39,060 nt of DNA. Origin: FEN-1073 sp050010135. Its GTDB lineage: Bacteria > Chloroflexota > Anaerolineae > Anaerolineales > RBG-16-64-43. Within the stretch, counting starts at the first letter, position 1; every line of letters starts with the position of its first letter. Under the pieces are notes generated by a model. That model was not told where the DNA came from. It did no database searches and was given only the letters and a program-made list of their open reading frames with translations. Both the position numbers and the translations under genes were made by a program. This document shows, one piece after another, positions 33,293-39,060 of this stretch. The stretch lies in contig JBEKLP010000015.1 in assembly GCA_050010135.1 (NCBI GenBank), positions 1-39,060 of the forward strand, written 5' to 3'.

Positions 33293-34426
33293 TTAGAACA
33301 ATTTCATCTGTTGAATCGGTTTTTTTCCATTGATCAATATGAATTCCGCGGCACGATTGACGGGCACACCCAAGCGTTTTAGATCCTCGATCGTGCGGAT
33401 GCGGGAGCCTTTCCGGCGGGCCTCGAGGATGGACCGAACGGTGCGCGGGCCGAACCCGGGGACTCTCAACAATGCGGACCGTTCCGCCCGGTCGATATCC
33501 ACCGGTTCCTCGATCAGGCACCTCCGGGCATACAACATTTTCGGGTCGACGTTCAGGTTCAGACGGTCGCCGCCCGGCAACAACTCGTCGGCTCCAAATC
33601 CGTAATCGCGAATCAGAAAATCCGCCTGATACAACCGGAAACTGCGAACGGGATTCTCCGCAGGCGCGTTTTCCAACGGCGTCCCTTCGGCGGGATCGAA
33701 GGTGGAGTAATGGACGCGGGCCAAGCCTGCCTCGCGGCGCAGTCGCTCGGCCATCCGCAACAGGTCGCGATCGCTTTCCCCGGCGGCGCCGACGACGAAT
33801 TGCGTGCTCGACGACGGCCAGCGGCCGTTCCATGTGCCGGACGGATCGGCGGATTTGCGGATCGCATCGATCCAAACCAGCGGGTTGTATAGGACATCAG
33901 CCTGTTTGCGCGGTGCGATCGCCGCGAGGCATTCTGCGGTTGGCGCCTCCAGGTTGATCGAGACCCGGCTGGCCAGGCGCATCGCCTGTTCCACCTGATC
34001 GCGTTCCGCGCCGGGCATGATCTTGAGGTGCAGGTAGCCGCGATAACCTCTCCGGCGAAGAATATCGGCCGTGGCAATGAGCCGGTCCTGCGTGCGCACA
34101 CCCCCACCGGCGATTCCCGAGCTGAGGAACAACCCCTCGCAAGCGCCGGATTCGTATAGCCGCAGGAATAAATCCGCCATCTCCTCCGGTTGAAACGTAA
34201 CCCGGCGGGAATCCTTGGCCCAGCGGATCCCGCAATACGCGCAATTGTTTTCGCATACGGTGGTTAGAAGCGATTTAAGGAGACGGATGGACTTTCCGCC
34301 GGATACAACGGCATTATAGACGGGGAGACTACCGCACGTGCCAATATTTGCCGTCCCGGGCACTTCCTCGGGATCTTCAACGCGAGCGGCCGATGCCACC
34401 GCCTGTAGTTTCTCTTCTAGGTCCAT
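33293..34426 (-). CDS. Radical SAM protein with C-terminal helix-hairpin-helix, putative DNA modification/repair
   Basis: 377 residues. The radical-SAM cluster motif is CENNCAYCG (Cx3Cx2C) at about residues 58-66, followed by barrel segments GLFLSSGIAGGG, YLHLKIMPG and VSINLEAPTAECL. The C-terminal ~90 residues carry helix-hairpin-helix DNA-binding motifs (LLRVPGFGPRTVRSILEARR and a second, IEDLKRLGVPVNRAAEFI). This is the arrangement of the 'putative DNA modification/repair radical SAM' family (COG4277), which often pairs with a uracil-DNA-glycosylase-like gene; no such partner is visible here. ATG 34426 is preferred, with an extended -10 immediately upstream; the frame is open to 34447. Confidence 0.9.
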   Translation of the reverse strand: MDLEEKLQAVASAARVEDPEEVPGTANIGTCGSLPVYNAVVSGGKSIRLLKSLLTTVCENNCAYCGIRWAKDSRRVTFQPEEMADLFLRLYESGACEGLFLSSGIAGGGVRTQDRLIATADILRRRGYRGYLHLKIMPGAERDQVEQAMRLASRVSINLEAPTAECLAAIAPRKQADVLYNPLVWIDAIRKSADPSGTWNGRWPSSSTQFVVGAAGESDRDLLRMAERLRREAGLARVHYSTFDPAEGTPLENAPAENPVRSFRLYQADFLIRDYGFGADELLPGGDRLNLNVDPKMLYARRCLIEEPVDIDRAERSALLRVPGFGPRTVRSILEARRKGSRIRTIEDLKRLGVPVNRAAEFILINGKKPIQQMKLF

Positions 34427-34435
34427 TCCGAATTC

Positions 34436-34444
34436 ATTATAGCA
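34436..34444 (-). promoter_or_regulatory. Extended -10 for the radical-SAM gene
   Basis: Minus-strand TGC-TATAAT, nine bases before ATG 34426, leaving a predicted 5' leader of only 1-3 nt and no Shine-Dalgarno sequence. Confidence 0.5.
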
Positions 34445-34814
34445 CAAATGTTCGGTTGGGGAATATTTTTATTAACTTTCACCCTACTTACCGGCCGATA
34501 ATCTCGGATGATAAAAAACTTCGGCAAACCCCACAAGTCGGGATTTGCGAAAGATTATCGTTCTTTGATCTGGAAGAAGACTTCCTTCAATACACCTGCG
34601 CCTATTTAAGAATCCTGGCCAGCGGGCGACGGAAAAACAAGATAGATAACATCACAAGCGAGCGAAGGGAGAGAATCATTCACTTTCTCGCCGGAAACCC
34701 AGGATTGTTTCTCCCGCCCCGGTTTGGGTGGGCCAGGGTTGTTTCGTTCCCTCAGCCCCCCGGTGGATTGACCGAGCGGGCTCGTAATGACAAATCCGAC
34801 TTTTTCTGCAGGGT
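34445..34814. other. Gene-free stretch with an inverted repeat and a decayed repeat copy
   Basis: CGATAATCT (34496-34504) is complementary to AGATTATCG (34552-34560), enclosing a second inverted pair GCAAACCC / GGGATTTGC around ACAAGTC, so a 65-nt RNA or DNA hairpin is possible. From about 34725 to 34795 the sequence (GGTTGTTTCGTTCCCTCAG … GCTCGTAATGACA) looks like an inverted, decayed family-B repeat. A frame of 156 codons crosses this area but overlaps the radical-SAM gene antisense and shows no protein-like features. Confidence 0.45.
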
Positions 34815-35435
34815 CTAGGAGTTAGGAAGTTCCGCTTCCAGCACAACGAACTTAATTTTGGTTGGCAATTTGGCAAATAATACCGCGTAGGCTTTTGCCG
34901 CCGGGCCGGAAGTATGCATCAGAATCATGACCTTGGTCGGCAGGACTTCGATCACCTTCTGCACATCAGCTTCCTTATATAACGGATATAAGGTTACGTC
35001 GCTCTCAATTTGAGCCATTTCGGGATAATAATTCGTGCCGCCGGCAAAATAGATCTGCTCTCCGTCGACCGTGACGACGTATCCCACGCCCCCTGCCGTG
35101 CGCGGATGGAAGGTCGTGTCGTATGCCGGGTAGGCTTTCACAACGATGTCTCCCACCTGCACGGTTTCTCCCTCGGCCAGCACCTTCGCCGGGACGCCAA
35201 GCTCTGCTTTATTGCGGTCATAGAATGATGTGACATTCGGACTAATGATCAAGGTCGTACGGGGGCCGATGATCTGTTTAAGGCTTTCGAGATCCGCATG
35301 ATCGGCATGGCCGTGGCTGATGAGGATTAGATCCGCGGGCGGAAGGTTCCCCGAAAGGTTAATCGGGTCGAAATAAATACTCTTTGAACCATGATACAGA
35401 AACGCCGATGCCCTCCCCGGCGGGGAAGATGTCGA
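34815..35435 (-). pseudogene. Metallo-beta-lactamase-fold hydrolase (UlaG-like), 5' truncated
   Basis: The open frame spans 207 codons without a usable start codon at its front. It begins inside the fold at GSKSIYFDPINLSG, continues with the metal motif LILISHGHADHADLESL (HxHxDH) and ISPNVTSFYDRNKAELGVPAKVL, then FHPRTAGGVGYVV, YFAGGTNYYPEM and VMILMHTSGPAAKAYAVL. Missing are the first ~20-30 residues, including the first beta strands (the xGHAxF region). Immediately upstream is the cut end of a GH4 gene in a different frame. A TTG at 35252 is the first near-start in frame, but that would lose the metal site. Probably a deletion remnant; an assembly join cannot be excluded. Confidence 0.7.
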
Positions 35436-35895
35436 TCAGCGACTGGGTGATCAGCCCGGCGGGGTTGGTAAAGTTTGCCAGTACGGCTCCGGGTGCGAGC
35501 CGGCGCATCCCTTCGGCGATATCGCGGATGACCGGGATGGTCCGCAGGGCCTTGGCCATCCCGCCTACGCCGGTCGTCTCCTGACCGATCAGGCCATGAC
35601 GCTGCCCGAGGTATTCATCCTCCCGGCGCGCGGCCATCTTTCCGATGCGCAACTGGGTGACCACATACGAGGCTTCGCGGATCGCCTGCTCGCGGTCATC
35701 GGTCAATCGGACGGAAAATGGATTCCCCGCCGCCGCAACCATGCGCCGGATGAATCCGCCGACAATCTCCAACCGCGCAGGATCAATGTCCATCAGCCAC
35801 AGTTCCTGGACCGGAAGCGTGGCCGTTCGCTCGAGGAATCCACCCACCAATTCGGGAGAATATGTGGAACCGCCGCCGATGACTGTAATTTTCAT
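35359..35895 (-). pseudogene. GH4 family 6-phospho-glycosidase, 3' truncated
   Basis: 178 codons covering only the N-terminal ~40% of a glycoside hydrolase family 4 enzyme (usually ~430-450 aa). Visible: the NAD-binding start KITVIGGGSTYSPELVGGFL, LWLMDIDPARLEIV, VVTQLRIGKMAARREDEYLGQRHGLIGQETTGVGGMAKALRTIPV, and LANFTNPAGLITQSLIDIFP. The metal site Cys and His of GH4 that should follow (C-N-x-P and later H) are absent. The frame ends in unrelated sequence (VSWFKEYLFRPD) where the metallo-hydrolase remnant begins. ATG 35895 has GGAG ~11 nt upstream. GH4 enzymes use NAD and Mn to hydrolyse phospho-glycosides; this one cannot be functional alone. Confidence 0.75.
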
Positions 35896-36196
35896 GATAT
35901 GGATCTCCGGAAAATTAACTGCGGTTTTGGGCTAATAATCGGGCAATCGAGTCCACCATATCTTCAACCCGTCACATCCGTAATTATAGCGCGCGCCCAG
36001 CCGGGATGAATTGACCGGAGAAATTGATCCCCGTTTCCCTTGAATTGGTCGTGCAGAATTGCCATTGTTTCATCGATGTATTTCCAGAAGATAAATCCAC
36101 CAACATCCCCACCCCGTCGATTCTAAACCGGGGACTACGTGAAATCCTTTCCCCCCAGCTTAGGTTGGGTGAACCTGCCGGCTCCGAAGGCTATGC
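35896..36196. other. Gene-free stretch before the histidine promoter
   Basis: No convincing ORF, RNA motif or repeat is seen. Short frames here lack a ribosome-binding site and protein-like composition. Confidence 0.5.
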
Positions 36197-36225
36197 TGGA
36201 CAAAAAATGATATCGCTGGTATATT
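36197..36225 (+). promoter_or_regulatory. Promoter of the histidine operon
   Basis: TGGACA (36197-36202, five of six matches to TTGACA), a 17-bp spacer, and extended -10 TGG-TATATT (TATATT 36220-36225). The expected transcription start is near 36232, only about 3 nt before the leader ATG at 36235. Confidence 0.75.
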
Positions 36226-36234
36226 CTTGTCGTT

Positions 36235-36297
36235 ATGAACGCACGGACCAGCACTCATCACGCTCATACTTTAGGTCAACCTGCATTGCTGAGTTGA
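36235..36297 (+). CDS. Histidine operon leader peptide (attenuator)
   Basis: 20-codon frame beginning MNARTSTHHAHTLG, with three His codons at positions 8, 9 and 11 (CAT CAC GCT CAT), stop TGA at 36295. It starts right after a strong promoter and is followed 35 nt later by an intrinsic terminator directly ahead of hisG. The last codons contain GCTGAG (36288-36293), complementary to CTCAGC (36340-36345) beside the terminator 5' arm, with a further GAG/CTC pairing; this offers an antiterminator. The design parallels hisL of enteric bacteria but with fewer His codons. No Shine-Dalgarno sequence precedes the ATG. Confidence 0.8.
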   Translation: MNARTSTHHAHTLGQPALLS

Positions 36298-36331
36298 GCG
36301 GCCGCGCATTCCTATGACACGACGTTTCCCA

Positions 36332-36363
36332 CGCCCTCCCTCAGCCGGAGGGCGCTTCTTTTT
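36332..36363 (+). terminator. Attenuator terminator before hisG
   Basis: CGCCCTCC (36332-36339), 7-nt loop, GGAGGGCG (36347-36354), then C-TTC-TTTTT (to 36363). An 8-bp GC-rich stem with a U-rich tail ends directly before the hisG ribosome-binding site GGAGG (36364-36368). Confidence 0.85.
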
Positions 36364-36372
36364 GGAGGACAG

Positions 36373-37389
36373 ATGAAAAACAGAACCGATATTCGTCTTG
36401 CACTGCCGTCGAAGGGCAGGCTGGAAAGCGAGTCGCTGGGATTCCTGTCCGAGTGCGGTTTGGACGTCTCCAAACCCAACCCGCGGCAGTACCGGGCCGT
36501 CATCCCGGCCATTCCCTCTCTGGCCGTGCTTTTTCAGCGGCCGGGCGACATCGTCGTCGGGGTCCGGCAGGGCAGCCTCGATTTTGGGATCGCCGGGACC
36601 GATACCATCGAGGAGAAGAAAGGGGACGGCGGCGAGGTGTTCGTCCTCCACGACTCGCTCGGATTCGGGATATGCGCGCTGGCTCTTGCCGTGCCCGAAA
36701 CATGGGATGACGTTCGTTCCACGACGGATTTGGAGCGGAAAGCGGCCGGGATGCCTCAGGACGGCAAACCGCTGCGGATTGCCACCAAATTTCCGGTCCT
36801 GACGGGCCGGTTCCTTCAGGCGATGAAAGTGGATCCTTTTGAATTGATTTCGTCGGAAGGCACGCTCGAGGTTGCGCCGGAGATTGGCTACGCCGATATG
36901 ATCAGCGACTTGGTTTCTACCGGCACCACACTGCGCGATAACCACTTGCGGCAGCTCGCGGGCGGCGAAATCCTCCGCTCGCAGGCGTGTCTAATCGCCA
37001 ACCGAACGGCCCTGAAAACGCGGCCGGAGGTGCTCGAGGCGGCGCACACGCTTCTGGAATATATCGAGGCGTATCTGCGCGCACAGGATGCTTATCTGGT
37101 GTTTGCCAACATGCGTGGCAAATCCCAGCGGGAAATCGCCGATAAAATTTTCAGCCAGACAGATCTGGGCGGATTGCAGGGTCCGTCCATCGGCGAGGTG
37201 ATTGTCCGCGAGACCGGGCTGCAGGAGTGGTTCGCCGTTAACATCGTCGTCCGCAAAGAGAAGATCATGCAGGCCGTGCAGGAACTGCGTGGAATCGGCG
37301 GCAGCGGCGTGGTGGTTTCCCCGGTGACATATATCTTCGAAGAGGAACCAACGCGATTCGCGCGCCTTCATAAGGAACTGGCAAAATAG
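36373..37389 (+). CDS. hisG: ATP phosphoribosyltransferase, long form
   Basis: 338 residues; first step of histidine synthesis, ATP + PRPP. The N-terminal catalytic part shows IRLALPSKGRLESESLGFL, VVGVRQGSLDFGIAGTDTI, LRIATKFPVLTGRFL and the PRPP loop region EIGYADMISDLVSTGTTLRDNHL. The C-terminal ~90 residues (LVFANMRGKSQREIADKIF … VRKEKIMQAVQELRGIGGSGVVVSPVTYIFEE) fit the ACT-like regulatory domain of long HisG that binds histidine. Because of this domain no HisZ is needed. SD GGAGG precedes ATG. It is the first structural gene after the attenuator. Confidence 0.96.
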   Translation: MKNRTDIRLALPSKGRLESESLGFLSECGLDVSKPNPRQYRAVIPAIPSLAVLFQRPGDIVVGVRQGSLDFGIAGTDTIEEKKGDGGEVFVLHDSLGFGICALALAVPETWDDVRSTTDLERKAAGMPQDGKPLRIATKFPVLTGRFLQAMKVDPFELISSEGTLEVAPEIGYADMISDLVSTGTTLRDNHLRQLAGGEILRSQACLIANRTALKTRPEVLEAAHTLLEYIEAYLRAQDAYLVFANMRGKSQREIADKIFSQTDLGGLQGPSIGEVIVRETGLQEWFAVNIVVRKEKIMQAVQELRGIGGSGVVVSPVTYIFEEEPTRFARLHKELAK

Positions 37390-37473
37390 CCCTCAACCCC
37401 ATCCCCTTACCCCTTCCCCATCTCCCAGCTTATGCTGGGAGAAGGGGAAGGGGCTGGGGTCGGAGATGAGGGT
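37390..37473 (+). repeat. Large imperfect hairpin between hisG and hisD
   Basis: CTCCCAGC (37422-37429), loop TTAT, GCTGGGAG (37434-37441). The stem continues outward with CCCCTTCCCC (37410-37419) against GGGGAAGGGG (37444-37453) and further C/G-rich stretches. The strongly strand-biased pyrimidine/purine arms look like a palindromic extragenic repeat. It lies inside the operon and ends just before the hisD ribosome-binding site. Confidence 0.7.
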
Positions 37474-37484
37474 AGGGAGGAATG

Positions 37485-39060
37485 ATGCTCCAAATCATGG
37501 ACTTGGCGGAAGCCAGGCGGACAATATTGAAACGAAAACCGCAGGGCGAAGAGATTCCCGCTGCGCTGCGGGAGAGCATTACGCTGGTGTTCGGCGAGGC
37601 GCTGACCCCCGCTGAGGCGGTGCGGCGGATCCTTGCGGATGTGCGCGAAAATGGCGACGACGCAATCGCGCGCTGGACGGAAAAAACCGACGGCCGGAGG
37701 ATCGACGATCCGCTGGTGCCGGGTGCCGAATGGCAAGCCGCTTACGAACGCATCCCGGCAGACTTGCAGGAATCGTTGAACCTTGCCGCCGAACGCATCC
37801 GTGCCTTCCATACGCGCCAGCCGGTTCCCAATTGGACCACCCGCGATTTGGGCGGCGTGCTCGGCCAGCAGGCCACGCCGCTTCGAAGGGTCGGTGTATA
37901 TGTCCCGGGTGGCAGCGCGCCCTTGCCGTCGTCGCTCCTGATGTCGGTCATCCCCGCCAAGGTGGCGGGCGTCGAGGAAGTGGTCGTCGTCACACCGCCC
38001 GGCAGGGAAACCGGCGCAGTTCCGGACGTCGTGCTGGCCTGCGCTTATCTGGCGAAGGCCAGCGCGCTCTACCGGATCGGCGGAGCCCAGGCGGTCGGCA
38101 CGCTGGCCTACGGCACGCAGAGCATTCCGCGGGTGGATAAAATCGTCGGCGCCGGGAATATTTTCGTCACGCGTGCCAAGCAGCAAGTGTTCGGCATCGT
38201 CGGACTGGACGGACTGGCCGGGCCGACCGAAACGGTGGTGATCGCGGACGAAAACGCGAACCCGTCCTGGGTGGCGGGGGATCTCCTGGCCCAAGCCGAG
38301 CACGACCGGCTCGCCACGGCGATCCTGCTGACGCCTTCGCGCGCCTTAGCCGAGAAGGTCCAGGCGGAGGTCGCCCGGCAAATCGAAAACCGCTTGCGGG
38401 CGGAGATCATCGCCGCCTCGATCTCGGGCCAGGGCGGAATCGTGCTGACGCCGGACCTCGAAAGTGCCGTGAGCGCCGCCGATGAATACGCGCCCGAGCA
38501 TATGTGCCTTTCGGTCGCCGATCCGGACGCATGGAAGGGGCGCATCCGTTGTGCGGGAGGATTATTCCTCGGGGAGCGCTCCTTCGAAGTACTGGGCGAT
38601 TACACCGCCGGGCCGAGCCACGTGATGCCGACCGGCGGGACGGCGCGCTTCGCCTCGCCGCTGAGCGTGCTGGATTTCGTGCGCCTCACCAACCTCATCG
38701 CGCTGGATGAAAAAACGGCCGCGGCGATCAGCCCGCACGCGGAAACGATTGCCCGCTCCGAAGGGTTGGACTCGCACGCCGAAGCCGCACGCCTGCGCAG
38801 CGCACGCACTGCCCCCGCGGCGGCTGGGGATCGTGAGCGATTGCGGTTTCTCCCCCGGGACGGGGAGCCGGAAGCCTACGCCGCGGTGATCCCGTACGAG
38901 GTTTTCGCCGCGCAGTTCGGGAAATCTTCTAAAAAAATCGTCAAGCTCGACGCGAACGAAAACCCGTACGGCATGTCGAAGCGCGCGCTGGAAAAGGTGG
39001 CCGAAGGAAAATACTTCAGCATCTATCCGGACCCGCAGAATACGCTGCTGCGCAAGCGGC
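37485..39060 (+). CDS. hisD: Histidinol dehydrogenase fused in frame to histidinol-phosphate aminotransferase (3' end beyond window)
   Basis: The frame is open from ATG 37485 (or the adjacent ATG 37482) to the window end, 525 codons. Residues 1-~443 are a complete HisD (last step of histidine synthesis, zinc and NAD dependent): VGVYVPGGSAPLPSSLLM, GGAQAVGTLAYGT, VGAGNIFVTRAKQQVFG, LAGPTETVVIAD, LAQAEHDRLATAIL (zinc Gln/His), EYAPEHM, GPSHVMPTGGTARF, and the C-terminal ARSEGLDSHAEAARLR. After a ~25-residue linker (AAAGDRERLRFLPRDGEPEA) the frame enters HisC: IPYEVFAAQFG, KLDANENPYGMSKRAL, YPDPQNTLL, the standard N-terminal signature of the PLP aminotransferase. No stop lies between. A GTG at 38887 could start a separate HisC but has no ribosome-binding site. 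SD GGAGG is at 37476-37480. Confidence 0.9.
   Translation, partial: MLQIMDLAEARRTILKRKPQGEEIPAALRESITLVFGEALTPAEAVRRILADVRENGDDAIARWTEKTDGRRIDDPLVPGAEWQAAYERIPADLQESLNLAAERIRAFHTRQPVPNWTTRDLGGVLGQQATPLRRVGVYVPGGSAPLPSSLLMSVIPAKVAGVEEVVVVTPPGRETGAVPDVVLACAYLAKASALYRIGGAQAVGTLAYGTQSIPRVDKIVGAGNIFVTRAKQQVFGIVGLDGLAGPTETVVIADENANPSWVAGDLLAQAEHDRLATAILLTPSRALAEKVQAEVARQIENRLRAEIIAASISGQGGIVLTPDLESAVSAADEYAPEHMCLSVADPDAWKGRIRCAGGLFLGERSFEVLGDYTAGPSHVMPTGGTARFASPLSVLDFVRLTNLIALDEKTAAAISPHAETIARSEGLDSHAEAARLRSARTAPAAAGDRERLRFLPRDGEPEAYAAVIPYEVFAAQFGKSSKKIVKLDANENPYGMSKRALEKVAEGKYFSIYPDPQNTLLRKR

Noticed and set aside
34348..34818. 156-codon plus frame downstream of the radical-SAM promoter region
   Set aside because: It begins antisense inside the radical-SAM gene and passes through a hairpin and a decayed repeat; composition is not protein-like.
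36024..36317. 97-codon frame upstream of hisG
   Set aside because: It overlaps the his promoter and leader peptide in another frame, lacks a ribosome-binding site and resembles random translation.

Overview
The window is GC-rich bacterial chromosome with compact, often overlapping genes. Gene content and order suggest a member of the Chloroflexota, probably Anaerolineae-like. The pointers are an alaS / baseplate-J-like / ruvX / mltG cluster, a GAF-linked multi-TM signalling protein, large fused aromatic-pathway enzymes and many short intergenic palindromic repeats. This is inference from families and context; no rRNA, tRNA, CRISPR array or intact mobile element was seen.

Layout. 1-1.5 kb: the 3' end of a TetR regulator overlapping an SDR-family NAD-dependent epimerase/reductase. 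1.7-2.6 kb (minus): a DegV-like fatty-acid-binding protein. 2.7-8.6 kb (plus): alaS, a baseplate-J-like membrane protein, ruvX and mltG. 8.6-10 kb (minus): a DUF1015 protein. 10.2-19.5 kb (minus): a complete shikimate pathway plus the Phe and Tyr branches, transcribed as leader peptide - aroH/pheA fusion - aroF - tyrA - aroA - aroE - aroC - aroK/aroB fusion - aroQ. 19.9-28 kb (plus): three related AAA/STAND-type ATPases around a bactofilin-like envelope protein. One ATPase carries an OmpR-type winged helix and one is a 1298-residue membrane/GAF/ATPase protein. 28-32.8 kb: a small unknown gene and pstB1 (minus), divergent from pstS-pstC-pstA-pstB2 (plus). 33.3-34.4 kb (minus): a radical-SAM/HhH protein. 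34.8-35.9 kb (minus): two gene fragments (metallo-beta-lactamase fold and GH4 glycosidase) joined at a broken junction. 36.2-39.06 kb (plus): a histidine operon with leader peptide, hisG, and a single reading frame that runs from hisD into hisC and off the end of the window.

The most striking findings are two classical ribosome-dependent transcription attenuators. In front of the aromatic operon lies a 24-codon leader peptide with eight Trp/Phe/Tyr codons among codons 5-14. It is followed by a perfect 10-bp terminator hairpin with a U-tract. The last leader codons are complementary to the 5' arm of that terminator, giving an antiterminator. In front of hisG lies a 20-codon leader with His-His-Ala-His and its own terminator. 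Both leaders sit directly after well-formed promoters, and the predicted transcription start falls on or within about 3 nt of the ATG. The leader peptides would therefore be read from leaderless or nearly leaderless RNAs. The same extended -10 element close to ATG recurs at other genes here.

Together the genes cover aromatic amino acid supply (PEP + erythrose-4-P to prephenate, phenylpyruvate and the tyrosine precursor), histidine biosynthesis, high-affinity phosphate uptake, alanyl-tRNA charging and cell-wall/DNA housekeeping. A block of uncharacterised NTPase signalling proteins makes up the accessory part.
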